Both the position numbers and the translations under genes were made by a program. The notes under the pieces were generated by a model. It saw only the letters and a program-made list of their open reading frames with translations. It made no database searches and was not told the DNA's origin. Below are positions 18,597 to 28,171 of a stretch of DNA of 64,000 nt, in pieces. Location: positions 1-64,000 of the forward strand of contig DEXK01000003.1 in the NCBI GenBank assembly GCA_002364085.1, in the 5' to 3' direction. Each line of letters begins with the position of its first letter. The stretch's first letter is position 1. Origin of the DNA: Balneolaceae bacterium UBA3186 (GTDB taxonomy: Bacteria > Bacteroidota > Rhodothermia > Balneolales > Balneolaceae).

Positions 18597-19796
18597 ATGA
18601 ATAGAACAGTTACTACCGTAAGTTTATTGGTTATACTTTTTATTACGGGATGTTTCAAAAGTGAAACATCTGAAGTTATACCAACGATCTCACCTTTGGA
18701 ATACGAATCGTCACCGGTAAGTTTTGAGCCGGAGGAAGAAAAGAAAGAAGTAAATACAAATCAGGTTTCTATTTCTGAGAGCAGGCGCAACGCAATAACC
18801 AAAGCAGTAGAAAAAGCCAGTCCTGCAATAGTGAGTATTACAGTAACAGAAGTTGAAAGAGGATATAATCGTGTGATGGATCCATTTTTCTCCCGTTTTT
18901 TTCAAATGCCTTCAGAGCGAGAAGTAAAAAGTATTGGCTCAGGGTTTATCATCAGAGAAGACGGATTGATCGTTACTAATGAGCATGTAGCAAGTAAAAG
19001 CGCTCGTAAAATTGTTGTAGCTCTTTCAAATGGAGATGAATACGAAGCTGAATTGCTTGGCTCAGATGAACTTGCAGATTTATCTTTACTAAAGATTAAA
19101 GAGCCAAAAGGGAAGTTGCCTTTTGTAGAATTTAGTAACTCTGAAACTGCTATGGTAGGAGAATGGGCTATTGCAATGGGGAATCCTTTCGGGTTGTTTG
19201 ATGATGGCCAAGCTTCAGTAACTGTTGGGGTTATAAGCGCAACAAAAAGAGATTTTCGCCCCGACCCAAAAGACCCCCGCGTTTATATTGATATGATTCA
19301 AACGGATGCGGCTATAAACAGAGGGAATTCAGGCGGACCGTTGGTAAACAGTGATGGAGAAGTAATTGGTGTGAATACTTTTATTTTCACAGGTGGAACT
19401 AGCACCGGATTTGTAGGGCTTGGGTTTGCAATTCCTGCAAACAGAGTAAAAAAGATCATAAAACAACTGGAAGAATCGGGAGAAGTTGCTTTGGATTTTG
19501 ATCCGGGGATGGAATTCACGAGAATGACTACTCAGATAGTTTACCAATATGGTGTACCTTCTATTCACGGGTTGTTTGTAACAAGTGTAAATAAAAACGG
19601 TCCTGCATATGAATGTGGAATTATGCCTGGAGATATTATTACAAAAATTGGAAAAGAAAGAGTAAGTAGTGAGATGCATGCGTGGGCTTTAATGCGGGAA
19701 TTTGAAGAAGGAGAAAAAATGTCTATTACCCTAGTGAGAGGTCAAAATCAGTATGAAGCAATTATGACTTTACGGAAACGAGTAAAAGGAAAATGA
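18597..19796 (+). CDS. HtrA/DegP-like serine protease lipoprotein
   Basis: This 399-residue envelope protease carries a lipoprotein signal (LFITGC, Cys19). The trypsin-like domain (about 65-285) has the full triad H130 (VTNEHVA), D161 (LADLSLL) and S245 (NRGNSGGPL). One PDZ domain follows (about 300-395), against two in DegP, so it resembles DegS/HhoA types. A role in envelope protein quality control is inferred. Its stop overlaps the start of the response regulator by 4 bp (ATGA). Confidence 0.92.
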   Translation: MNRTVTTVSLLVILFITGCFKSETSEVIPTISPLEYESSPVSFEPEEEKKEVNTNQVSISESRRNAITKAVEKASPAIVSITVTEVERGYNRVMDPFFSRFFQMPSEREVKSIGSGFIIREDGLIVTNEHVASKSARKIVVALSNGDEYEAELLGSDELADLSLLKIKEPKGKLPFVEFSNSETAMVGEWAIAMGNPFGLFDDGQASVTVGVISATKRDFRPDPKDPRVYIDMIQTDAAINRGNSGGPLVNSDGEVIGVNTFIFTGGTSTGFVGLGFAIPANRVKKIIKQLEESGEVALDFDPGMEFTRMTTQIVYQYGVPSIHGLFVTSVNKNGPAYECGIMPGDIITKIGKERVSSEMHAWALMREFEEGEKMSITLVRGQNQYEAIMTLRKRVKGK

Positions 19797-20734
19797 GCTC
19801 AGAATCAGATTATACAATTCTGGTAGTTGATGATGATAGAGCTTCGCACATCATTGTAAAGAACCTGATAGGGAAGAAATATAATCTTATCCATGCTCAG
19901 GAACCTCAGCAAGGAATAAATATACTGTCGGAAAAAAAGATAGATCTTATTCTTAGTGATATTCATATGCCCGGGATGACCGGGTTAGAGTTTTTGGAAG
20001 CGATCAAAAAGGATGCTGAGAAGAAGAATATTCCCATTTTACTAATGACTAGCTTACCAACCCTAGAAAAAGAACAAAAGGCGATGGAACTGGGGGCAAA
20101 AGACTTTATCCAAAAAGATTTATTCCATGAGAAACCGCAAGAAGTAGCAGAGCGGATAGAAATGAAGCTGGTCACTAATTTCGTAGTTCCGGATCTTTCA
20201 AAAAAGTTAGCAGCTAACCAGAAAGAGATTGTACAAGATATGATGGTTAGTATGGAAACTATGGACTTCCTGAACGTATCACAGGAATTTTGCAGACAGC
20301 TTGGTAAGCTTTTTGAATTGGAACATCTATCATTCTGGAAATTATCCAAAGACAAGCCACACTTGTTGGTTACTGTTGGTTCACGGATTCCCGAAAATTA
20401 TAATCCCGCAGACCTTTATACTGAACTTGTATTCAGAAAAATGATAAAAAGCAGAAAGCCATATTTTACCAACAATATTTATAACACAAAACAAGGCGTA
20501 TTTATTGAAAGGTCGAGAGAGGACGGTTTGCCGGCAGAAATGGGAGTGCCTATGTTTGCAATTACTGAGTCTGATCTGATCAATAATCACATGAAGATTC
20601 CTGAAAAAGCCCCCATTTTTGGGTATATGCTAATGAAACGCAGTAAAGTATTTTCTACCAAAGAACACGCTGTAATTTCAAAGTTAATAGTGCGCTGTAG
20701 TACCATGATCTGGCGGTTATACAAAGCGATGTAG
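19793..20734 (+). CDS. Response regulator with GAF-like output domain
   Basis: This 313-residue protein has an N-terminal receiver domain (about 1-125) with DDD at 13-15, phospho-acceptor D56 (LILSDIHMP) and the conserved Lys in FIQKD. The remaining 180 residues look like a GAF-type sensory domain (FLNVSQEFCRQLGKLFELEHLSFW, ERSREDGLPAEMGVPMFA). No DNA-binding or enzymatic output domain is visible. It overlaps the HtrA-like gene by 4 bp, so the two are translationally coupled. Confidence 0.8.
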   Translation: MSSESDYTILVVDDDRASHIIVKNLIGKKYNLIHAQEPQQGINILSEKKIDLILSDIHMPGMTGLEFLEAIKKDAEKKNIPILLMTSLPTLEKEQKAMELGAKDFIQKDLFHEKPQEVAERIEMKLVTNFVVPDLSKKLAANQKEIVQDMMVSMETMDFLNVSQEFCRQLGKLFELEHLSFWKLSKDKPHLLVTVGSRIPENYNPADLYTELVFRKMIKSRKPYFTNNIYNTKQGVFIERSREDGLPAEMGVPMFAITESDLINNHMKIPEKAPIFGYMLMKRSKVFSTKEHAVISKLIVRCSTMIWRLYKAM

Positions 20735-20746
20735 CTTCTGTAAGGG

Positions 20747-21406
20747 TTAGTTTACTTTAGTAGCAATGGTATCATTATGCCCTACTAGAAATCTCCGAAG
20801 GTATAACCCAATCGCTGATCGGGATTTGAATCCGGCTTTAAGAGCTGCCGCTTCAAACTCTTTATCAGTAAGAACCGGATCGGTGGCGAAATCGATCATA
20901 TCTTTATAGAAGCCAAGAGTAAAATTATCCACATCGCTTCCGAATTTGGTTACAAAGATCACATTCCCGTCGCGATTGGTTTCATTGTAGTAGATGTTTT
21001 CCATAGCTCGTTGCTGAAGCAGTTCATCATGTAAACCACGTGCAGCATTAAACATCTCAATATGATATAAGCCCGATTCAGAATCTTTTTCTAACAACTC
21101 TTTCCAACTAACATCTGATTCCACTAAAAAGTCGTGCTGGAAATCTACCCATTCGCTGTAATTATGCATTTCAGGTTTTGAAAATGGAGCCATAAGCATT
21201 AGATCCCAGTGGTCACCCTGACTATGGCGCATGATCATCATATTCCCTTCAACATCTGATTTCTGCTTTTTAACATATTCGAGGAGTTCACCTAATTCTC
21301 CCGGGGCAGCCCTCAAAAGAGTTACCTGATAATGGTGTTGTGCAAGAATCGGAGTACCTAGCAATAGAAATAATAAAGCGAATACAGCTTGTCTGAATTT
21401 GATCAT
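20747..21406 (-). CDS. Exported protein of unknown function
   Basis: I do not recognise this 219-residue protein. It has a signal peptide ending near residue 22 (GTPILAQ). The mature part begins HHYQVTLLRAAPGELGELLEYVKKQ and later has NVIFVTKFGSDVDNF, a spacing reminiscent of dimeric alpha/beta-barrel (EthD/NIPSNAP-like) repeats. It is read in the same direction as the crotonase gene, 18 bp away, and may share its transcript. Confidence 0.65.
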   Translation of the reverse strand: MIKFRQAVFALLFLLLGTPILAQHHYQVTLLRAAPGELGELLEYVKKQKSDVEGNMMIMRHSQGDHWDLMLMAPFSKPEMHNYSEWVDFQHDFLVESDVSWKELLEKDSESGLYHIEMFNAARGLHDELLQQRAMENIYYNETNRDGNVIFVTKFGSDVDNFTLGFYKDMIDFATDPVLTDKEFEAAALKAGFKSRSAIGLYLRRFLVGHNDTIATKVN

Positions 21407-21424
21407 GATGATAGGGAGTTAGTT

Positions 21425-22171
21425 TTATTTATTATTCTTTTGGATAAACTTCTCAACTCTGGAAGTGTGGTTTTCATCCACCCACAGGTCAGCAAAAGGT
21501 TCGATCTCAGATTCCATTAGTGTAAACCTGTTCAATGAAGAAATCCCACTGTTTCGCTTAAGTGTTTGTATAAAATCCCTTCCATTTTTTGTAAGTGGTT
21601 CAGCCCATTCCAAAACATTCTTTTCTTCTATAATAGAATTAATAAAACCCTCATTGTAGAGCTCCCGAGCTGTTTTGATCTCAGCTTTTCCTTGCCATTG
21701 CAGAGCTTTGGATCGACCAACTCTTTCGATCAAACGAGTTAATCCTCCCCAGCCGGGAGTTAAATAAAATCTACCTTGTGTAAATCCAAATTTTGTGTGG
21801 GTCGATGATAGAATAAAATCGAAGGCCATCATAAGTTCGATTCCTCCTCCATAGGCATCACCATTTATAAAAGCGATGTTCCAGCAAGGTAGCTCTTCAA
21901 TTCTTTTAAATAGGCTTTGCATCCGCTTAGATACGTTTATGGCCTCACTTTTCTTAGTAATTGAATGAAACTCTTTTAAATCTCCCCCAGCTATAAAACT
22001 GATGTTTCCTTCGCCAGAAAAAATAAAAACTCGGATGGATTCATCCGTTTCTAACGTGGTAAGCAGGTCTTCTAATTGGTCAATAACCTGAAAATTGATG
22101 GCATTACGGGCATCAGGGCGGTTAATTTTAGTCCATAAAATATGAGGTGCTATTCTTTCTGATTGTATCAT
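21425..22171 (-). CDS. Enoyl-CoA hydratase/isomerase family protein
   Basis: This is a 248-residue crotonase-fold protein. Oxyanion-hole segments are visible (SFIAGGDLKEF, AFINGDAYGGGIELMMAFDF), followed by FGFTQGRFYLTPGWGG. The usual catalytic glutamates of enoyl-CoA hydratase are not clearly placed, so hydratase, isomerase or decarboxylase activity cannot be chosen. It overlaps cutA by 4 bp and is translated after it. Confidence 0.85.
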   Translation of the reverse strand: MIQSERIAPHILWTKINRPDARNAINFQVIDQLEDLLTTLETDESIRVFIFSGEGNISFIAGGDLKEFHSITKKSEAINVSKRMQSLFKRIEELPCWNIAFINGDAYGGGIELMMAFDFILSSTHTKFGFTQGRFYLTPGWGGLTRLIERVGRSKALQWQGKAEIKTARELYNEGFINSIIEEKNVLEWAEPLTKNGRDFIQTLKRNSGISSLNRFTLMESEIEPFADLWVDENHTSRVEKFIQKNNK

Positions 22172-22503
22172 GTTCTTTCAGTCGCACTCTCATAAAGCCA
22201 TTTCAGATACTCAGGATTGCCTTCATCCTCCGCAATATTTAAACTGATAACACATGGGCACTCATAGCTATGATTTTCTTTTATAAAATGAGTAACCGCC
22301 TGTACTTTTGAGATGTGCGTTTTTACGATCAGTATGGCTTCTGAATTTGTATGAATTTCATTTTCCCACTTATAGATAGATTCCATTGCTGGAATAATAT
22401 TAACACAGGCTGCCAAATCAGCATCAATGATTTTTCTTCCAAGATCAGAAGCCTGATCTTTATTTTCAGTAGTTATGTAGAGAAAGCGAAGGTTTTTATG
22501 CAT
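22168..22503 (-). CDS. cutA: Divalent cation tolerance protein CutA
   Basis: This 111-residue CutA1 trimer subunit shows DLAACVNIIPAMESIYKWENEI, IVKTHISKVQAVTHFIKENHSYECPCVISL and YLKWLYES. CutA binds copper in vitro; its role in the cell is not settled. It is the first gene of a short operon with the crotonase gene. Confidence 0.93.
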   Translation of the reverse strand: MHKNLRFLYITTENKDQASDLGRKIIDADLAACVNIIPAMESIYKWENEIHTNSEAILIVKTHISKVQAVTHFIKENHSYECPCVISLNIAEDEGNPEYLKWLYESATERT

Positions 22504-22628
22504 GATGTGAGAATTTCAGCAATGCGCAACCCAAACCCAAATTTTATAGTTTTGATTAATAAGATTTCAAATATCAAACTGTTAAAAATTTCATGGTTTG
22601 AAGGGTGGAATTTAAATGTTTTTACCCA

Positions 22629-22636
22629 TATCTTTG
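22629..22636 (+). promoter_or_regulatory. Promoter -7 element for tRNA-Leu
   Basis: TATCTTTG matches the Bacteroidota -7 consensus TAnnTTTG and sits 16 bp before the tRNA, giving a short leader. A TTTG at 22597 is too far upstream to be the matching -33 box. Confidence 0.4.
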
Positions 22637-22651
22637 TGAGCTCTAAACTAT

Positions 22652-22735
22652 GCGAAAGTGGTGGAATTGGTAGACACGCTAGATTTAGGATCTAGTGCCT
22701 TAACCGGCGTGGGGGTTCGAGTCCCCCCTTTCGTA
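22652..22735 (+). tRNA. tRNA-Leu (anticodon TAG)
   Basis: This 84-nt class II tRNA has acceptor GCGAAAG paired with CTTTCGT (closing G-U). The anticodon stem CTAGA/TCTAG holds loop TTTAGGA with anticodon TAG. A variable arm (TGCCTTAACCGGCGT) and T arm GGGGGTTCGAGTCCCCC follow. CCA is not encoded. Confidence 0.96.
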
Positions 22736-22799
22736 CTTTCCTATCTAAAAAAATACCTGTACATAACAGCTGAATTGCACATTAAAAAGCGGAGAAAAA

Positions 22800-24089
22800 G
22801 TGAACATTTCTGTTAAAGAATTAACAAAAGTTGATAAAGAACTTACCCTAACAGCGAAACGAGAAGATTTACAAGAAACCTTTGATCAAGCGTACAAAAA
22901 GTACAAAACTCAAATTGCTCTACCTGGTTTCAGACCCGGAAAAGTTCCAATGGGAATGATAAAAAAGAGATTTGGTACTGAAATCGAGTACGAAGAGATC
23001 AATAAATACGTACAGAAAGTATTCGAAAAGGATGTAGTTCCTGAATACAATCCGGTTGGTGAGACAGAAATGGTTGACATGACCTGGGAGAACGATGAAC
23101 TGGAAGTGATTTTCAAGATTGGAACCAAGCCTGAAGTAGAGTTAAAAGATCTGGGTAAGATCAAAGTGAACAAAATGGTTCATGATGTTACTGATGAAGA
23201 AGTTGCGGAAGAGATCGAGAGAACTTTGGAAAGAGAAGGCAACTGGGAAGATGTTGATGGTAAAGCTACCAAAGACTCGAAATTAGTTGTGGATGTAATT
23301 TCATTGGATAAAGACGGTAATCCGGTTGACGGTGAAGAAGATGCAGATCAGGTTATTGACTTGAGACAAGAAGGCGCTAAAGATTTCTTAAAATCATTAA
23401 AAGGGAAGTCTGCCGGTGATGTTGTAGATATGGAATTAGGAGAAGGCGATGAAACGGATCGCTTCCGAGTAACTATCAAAAAAGTGCAAAAGCTGAATAA
23501 AGCAGAAATGAATGAAGAATTCATTTCAAAAAACAGCAACGGCGAAGCAAAAACGGAAGACGAGTTTAAAAGCTTTATAAAGAGCCAGATGCAGAAGTAC
23601 TACGATCAGACTTCAAGCGACCTGTTTAAAAATGAAGTAGTAGAGGCATTAGTTGATGCCCATGAAGTTGATGTACCTGAAGTATTTTTAGAGCAGGTGT
23701 TAAATTCTTATGTAGAACAACAGAAGCAACAGCAAGGTGGAACACTCCCTGAAAACTTTGATGAAGTTGTTTATAAAGAAGAAATGAGAGAGCGTGGCCT
23801 TAGAGAAGGTAAATGGTATTTTATTAGCCAAAAATTGCAAGAAACATTTGAAGATATCGAAATAAAACCCGAAGATATCGACGAATTCATTTCTGTAGAA
23901 GCAGCCCGTTACGGCGCTTCTCCGGATCAACTTAAACAATACTATGCTCAAAACCCGAGTTTACTCGAACAATTAAGAAGCAGTATTCGTGAGAACAAAG
24001 TATTTGATAAGCTGGAAGATGAAGTCAAAATTGCAGAACTTGACAAAGAAAAGTATCGCAAGTTTCAGGAGAAAAAATCCAAAAAATAA
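22800..24089 (+). CDS. tig: Trigger factor
   Basis: This 429-residue ribosome-associated chaperone has the N-terminal ribosome-binding signature LPGFRPGKVPMGMIKKRFG. The middle FKBP-like PPIase domain is degenerate, and the long helical C-terminal arm is highly charged. The GTG start at 22800 is supported by GGAG at 22791. It heads a tig-clpP-clpX cluster, a common arrangement that couples folding and degradation of new proteins. Confidence 0.94.
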   Translation: MNISVKELTKVDKELTLTAKREDLQETFDQAYKKYKTQIALPGFRPGKVPMGMIKKRFGTEIEYEEINKYVQKVFEKDVVPEYNPVGETEMVDMTWENDELEVIFKIGTKPEVELKDLGKIKVNKMVHDVTDEEVAEEIERTLEREGNWEDVDGKATKDSKLVVDVISLDKDGNPVDGEEDADQVIDLRQEGAKDFLKSLKGKSAGDVVDMELGEGDETDRFRVTIKKVQKLNKAEMNEEFISKNSNGEAKTEDEFKSFIKSQMQKYYDQTSSDLFKNEVVEALVDAHEVDVPEVFLEQVLNSYVEQQKQQQGGTLPENFDEVVYKEEMRERGLREGKWYFISQKLQETFEDIEIKPEDIDEFISVEAARYGASPDQLKQYYAQNPSLLEQLRSSIRENKVFDKLEDEVKIAELDKEKYRKFQEKKSKK

Positions 24090-24107
24090 ACAACTTATTT
24101 AACGGCT

Positions 24108-24758
24108 ATGTTTTATAACTCACTTTCATCGCAACCTAAGAACAGTTCAATAGAACCTATAGAAAGCAACCTTGTGCCCATGGTTGTTGAAACAACAAGC
24201 CGTGGAGAGCGCGCGTATGATATTTATTCTCGTCTCCTTAAAGACAGAATTATCATGCTGGGAAGCGGAGTTAATGATGCCGTTGCAAGCTCTTTGGTAG
24301 CTCAAATGTTATTTTTGGAATCTGAAGACCCTGAAAAGGATATCAATTTTTATATTAATAGCCCCGGTGGATCAGTTTCAGCAGGTTTAGCTATTTATGA
24401 TACTATGCAGCACATTAAATGCGATGTCGCAACTACATGTATGGGTATGGCGGCAAGTATGGGCGCAGTGCTTTTAACAGCGGGCGCTGAAGGTAAGAGA
24501 AGTTGTCTTCCACATGCCAGAGTAATGATCCACCAGCCTTTAGGTGGAGTGCAGGGGCAGGCAAGTGACATCGAGATCGAAGCCAGAGAAATATTGAGAG
24601 TTAAGAAAGAACTGAGTCAAATTATCGCAGACCATAGTGGTAAGACTTTAGACGATATCATGAATGATTCTGACAGAAACAACTGGATGACTGCAGACGA
24701 AGCAAAAAAGTATGGCTTGGTAGACAATGTTGTTTCAAGAGCAAAATCTGCTAAATAA
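24108..24758 (+). CDS. clpP: ClpP protease subunit
   Basis: This 216-residue serine peptidase core of the Clp protease has Ser117 (GMAASMGAVLL) and His142 (MIHQPLGG) of the triad, with the Asp in the following segment. The N terminus carries about 20 extra residues resembling a propeptide. It lies 18 bp after tig and 26 bp before clpX, whose product is its unfoldase partner. Confidence 0.97.
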   Translation: MFYNSLSSQPKNSSIEPIESNLVPMVVETTSRGERAYDIYSRLLKDRIIMLGSGVNDAVASSLVAQMLFLESEDPEKDINFYINSPGGSVSAGLAIYDTMQHIKCDVATTCMGMAASMGAVLLTAGAEGKRSCLPHARVMIHQPLGGVQGQASDIEIEAREILRVKKELSQIIADHSGKTLDDIMNDSDRNNWMTADEAKKYGLVDNVVSRAKSAK

Positions 24759-24784
24759 ATATTTTTTGATTAGATTTAAGGGCT

Positions 24785-26038
24785 ATGAGCGATAAAAAAG
24801 AAAACAACGATATTGTAAATTGTTCATTCTGTGGCCGTTCAAGCCTTGAAGTGAATAGCATGGTAGCCGGTCCGGAGGTCTATGTTTGTGATCGTTGTGT
24901 TGAAGATGCTTCAAGTATTATCAAAAGTGATTTGGCATCACTTGCAAGACGAAGAGACAAGCCGATAAAGCCACTTCTGAAACCGGTTGAGGTTAAAACA
25001 AAGCTGGATGAATATGTAATAGGTCAGGAGCAAGCTAAGAAAACTCTTTCAGTTGCCGTTTATAACCATTACAAGCGAATCAATCATAACAATAAAGAAC
25101 TTGATGATACCCAGATAGAGAAGAGCAATATTGTGCTTCTGGGACCAACAGGTAGCGGTAAAACATTACTCGCGCGAACACTGGCTAAGATTATTGATGT
25201 TCCATTCACGATCGCTGATGCAACCGTTTTAACGGAAGCAGGTTATGTTGGTGAAGATGTGGAAAGCATATTAAGCAATTTACTACAGGCTGCAGATTAT
25301 GATGTGGATCGTGCTAAACAAGGAATTGTTTATATAGATGAGGTTGATAAAGTTGCTCGTAAAAGTGATAATCCGTCCATTACCCGTGATGTGAGTGGTG
25401 AAGGTGTTCAACAAGCGCTTTTAAAAATTCTTGAAGGAACAGTAGCTAATATTCCACCAAAAGGTGGTCGAAAGCATCCGGAACAAAGTTTCATTCAACT
25501 TGATACTTCTGATATTCTATTTATATGTGGTGGAGCATTTGCAGGTCTAGAAGATATTATATCAAGGAGAATGTCAACGGGATCTTTAGGTTTTCACAAT
25601 GCTGACAGTATAAAGTTTGATAAGAATCAGCCGGATATTTTTACTCATGTTGAACCTGAAGATTTACAAAGATTTGGATTGATTCCTGAGTTAATAGGCC
25701 GTTTGCCAATGATTTGTGGACTTCATGAGTTATCTGATGAAGCCATGCTTGATATCCTTCAAAATCCCAAAAATGCACTTTGTAAGCAGTATAAGAAGCT
25801 GTTTAAAATGGAAGATGTTGAGCTGGAGTTTGAAAAGGATGCGCTAATAGCGATTGTTGAACAAGCTAAGAAACGAAAAACAGGAGCCAGAGGATTACGC
25901 TCAATTATGGAAGAAGCGATGATGGATATTATGTTCACATTGCCGTCAATGAAAGACATTTCCAGATGTGTAATTACTGCAGAAACTATTACAAAAAATG
26001 CTCCCCCTGTTTACGAAAAACAAAAAGCATCTGCATAG
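24785..26038 (+). CDS. clpX: ClpX unfoldase
   Basis: This 417-residue AAA+ ATPase recognises and unfolds substrates for ClpP. It has an N-terminal C4 zinc finger (CSFCGRS, CDRC), Walker A GPTGSGKT, Walker B IVYIDEVDK, and the ClpP-contacting IGF-type loop region (LIGRLPMICGL precedes the C-terminal domain). Length is typical. A strong terminator follows at 26046-26079. Confidence 0.97.
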   Translation: MSDKKENNDIVNCSFCGRSSLEVNSMVAGPEVYVCDRCVEDASSIIKSDLASLARRRDKPIKPLLKPVEVKTKLDEYVIGQEQAKKTLSVAVYNHYKRINHNNKELDDTQIEKSNIVLLGPTGSGKTLLARTLAKIIDVPFTIADATVLTEAGYVGEDVESILSNLLQAADYDVDRAKQGIVYIDEVDKVARKSDNPSITRDVSGEGVQQALLKILEGTVANIPPKGGRKHPEQSFIQLDTSDILFICGGAFAGLEDIISRRMSTGSLGFHNADSIKFDKNQPDIFTHVEPEDLQRFGLIPELIGRLPMICGLHELSDEAMLDILQNPKNALCKQYKKLFKMEDVELEFEKDALIAIVEQAKKRKTGARGLRSIMEEAMMDIMFTLPSMKDISRCVITAETITKNAPPVYEKQKASA

Positions 26039-26045
26039 TTATTTT

Positions 26046-26079
26046 AAAGCTCTGTTCATTATTATGAGCGGAGCTTTTT
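26046..26079 (+). terminator. Terminator after clpX
   Basis: AAAGCTC and GAGCTTT pair, continued by TGTTCAT/ATGAGCG with wobble pairs, and end in TTTTT. It closes the tig-clpP-clpX unit. Confidence 0.8.
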
Positions 26080-26125
26080 CATTTCCGAAAGATTCATACA
26101 TTCAATGAATAATTAGATTGTTGAT

Positions 26126-27469
26126 ATGAAACTCTTTGTCCCTTCAAACAGGATCAAAATAATTCTGGTACTACTTCTGGTTTTTTTGGGAGCAGGATCC
26201 GTTGTTTATAACCAATACTTGGTAAGTAAGATCCTAGAACAAGAACGCTCTAGTGTTGAGCTTTGGGCAAAAGGGATCGAGTTCAACAGCTTGCCGGTTA
26301 ATGAGCAGGCTAGTACTAAATTGTTGAATGTGGCTCGCCTGCTTGAGCAGAACCCAAGTGTTCCCGATAGCGTGATAGATCTCATATATGAGGCGGAAAA
26401 TGCTAAGAGCTCGATCGATTTCGTAACTGAGGAAATTATTCTAAGTCCGGAAAGATTTAAAGTGCCTACTATAGTAGTAGGAGATGGGAATTTTATTCCG
26501 GCCTCTAAAAATGTTGATTCCACGCGTTTGTCAACCGAAAAAGAAAGAGAACGTTTAATTCGTGAATACCAAAGTTTAAACCCTCCGGTTAGGATCGTTT
26601 TTGGGGATGAGAAAAAGCAATTCGAACAGTTTGTGTATTACGGGGAAAGCCCAACAGTTCAAATGTTAAGGTATTTTCCATTTATTCAGATACTTCTGTT
26701 AGCATTATTGTTGGGTATTGGATACACATCCTACAAAAGCATTACAAGATCAGAACAATCCAACTTATGGGTTGGCATGGCAAAAGAAGCTGCGCATCAA
26801 TTGGGTACACCGATCTCAAGTTTATATGGCTGGATTCAATTGATGAAAGATGAATATCGATATGATGAGACAGCTACAAACATCACCAATGAGATTGAGA
26901 AAGATGTACAAAGGTTGGCGGGCGTTGCTGAGCGTTTCGGAAAAATCGGGTCTGAACCGGAACTAAAACTAATGGACATAGAGCCTATTTTAGAGCAAGT
27001 GATGGTTTATATGGAAAGAAGATTGCCGAGGCTTGGTAAAGCAGTAAAAGTGAAAAAAAGCTTGAATGCCAAAGGGTTTGTTATGATAAACCCGGATCTT
27101 TTTCAATGGGCTATCGAAAATCTGGTAAAGAATGCTATGGATTCATTGCCGTCTGCTCAAAAAGATTCATTTATAAAGGTATCGTCCTCAATTGAAGGAA
27201 ACGAAATCCTAATTGATATTGAAGATTCAGGTATCGGAATAGACATCAAGCATGTAAGGAATGTATTCCGTCCTGGATTCAGTACAAAGAAAAGAGGATG
27301 GGGATTAGGATTAAGCCTTACCAGAAGAATTATAGAAGATTATCATAAGGGTTCAGTATACGTATTACGATCAGAGCATAACGAAGGAACTACGATGCGT
27401 GTAACACTTGAGTTAAAGGAAAAGAATGCTAATAACCTTAATCCAATACTTGATCAGTCGCCTCTGTAA
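26126..27469 (+). CDS. Membrane sensor histidine kinase
   Basis: This 447-residue kinase has transmembrane helices at about 10-30 and 188-207 that frame a periplasmic domain. No HAMP or PAS domain is evident. The phospho-acceptor box is AKEAAHQLGTPISSLYGW; ATPase motifs are ENLVKNAMDSL (N), IEDSGIGID (G1) and GWGLGLSLTRRIIED (G2). No cognate regulator is adjacent. Its 3' end overlaps the convergent ECF sigma gene by 16 bp. Confidence 0.9.
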   Translation: MKLFVPSNRIKIILVLLLVFLGAGSVVYNQYLVSKILEQERSSVELWAKGIEFNSLPVNEQASTKLLNVARLLEQNPSVPDSVIDLIYEAENAKSSIDFVTEEIILSPERFKVPTIVVGDGNFIPASKNVDSTRLSTEKERERLIREYQSLNPPVRIVFGDEKKQFEQFVYYGESPTVQMLRYFPFIQILLLALLLGIGYTSYKSITRSEQSNLWVGMAKEAAHQLGTPISSLYGWIQLMKDEYRYDETATNITNEIEKDVQRLAGVAERFGKIGSEPELKLMDIEPILEQVMVYMERRLPRLGKAVKVKKSLNAKGFVMINPDLFQWAIENLVKNAMDSLPSAQKDSFIKVSSSIEGNEILIDIEDSGIGIDIKHVRNVFRPGFSTKKRGWGLGLSLTRRIIEDYHKGSVYVLRSEHNEGTTMRVTLELKEKNANNLNPILDQSPL

Positions 27470-28020
27470 CCTCTTTTCTTGGCATAGTCGAGCAATTCAG
27501 TTTTGAGTAGATTTCTTCCCCTGTGAAGTCTTGAACGAATAGTTCCAATTGGAACATCGAGCATATTTGCTATTTCTTCATACGTGTAGCCTTCTACATC
27601 ACAAAGTAAAACCACCGTTCGAAAATCTTCTGGAAGTTGTTTTAAAGCCCCAGACATTTCATCGTCCATTAACTCTCGGAACATGAGATTTTCAAGATCG
27701 GAAGTCTCGGTTCGCTCATCTCTTACTGATTCGTAATAAGATGAAACTTCATCATAATCTACTTGCTGAGGCTTTTTTGAAGCTTTTCGGTAATTATTGA
27801 TAAATGAATTTTTGAGAATCCTGAATAGCCAAGCTTTTGCATTAGTGCCATGCTCATAACTACTAAAAAACCGATAAGCTTTAACAATGGTGTCCTGAAC
27901 AAGGTCTTCAGCATCAACAGGGTCTGTGGTTAACCGAAGCGCAAAATTATACATTACATCCAGATGGGGGATGATCTCTCTATTAAATTCTTGCTGCTTT
28001 TTTTGGCTATCCCTCATCAA
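27454..28020 (-). CDS. ECF-type RNA polymerase sigma factor
   Basis: This 188-residue sigma-70 family ECF factor has region 2 (YNFALRLTTDPVDAEDLVQDTIVKAYRFF, AWLFRILKNSFINNYRK) and region 4 (LPEDFRTVVLLCDVEGYTYEEIANMLDVPIGTIRSRLHRGR). No anti-sigma gene is adjacent. The similarity to SigE/RpoE-like housekeeping ECFs with DVEG in region 4 is noted, but the regulon is unknown. Confidence 0.92.
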   Translation of the reverse strand: MMRDSQKKQQEFNREIIPHLDVMYNFALRLTTDPVDAEDLVQDTIVKAYRFFSSYEHGTNAKAWLFRILKNSFINNYRKASKKPQQVDYDEVSSYYESVRDERTETSDLENLMFRELMDDEMSGALKQLPEDFRTVVLLCDVEGYTYEEIANMLDVPIGTIRSRLHRGRNLLKTELLDYAKKRGYRGD

Positions 28021-28171
28021 GTATCTTAGTTTTATATTGGTGAATGTAGACTTCTAAATGCCTTTATACAAGGGTCTTAGATTAGTATTCTTTCATTTTC
28101 ACGGAGATAAATTAGTAAAACAGACTTAAAGAGTTAAATAGATAAACACTATAGGTAAGTTAGCGAAATTC

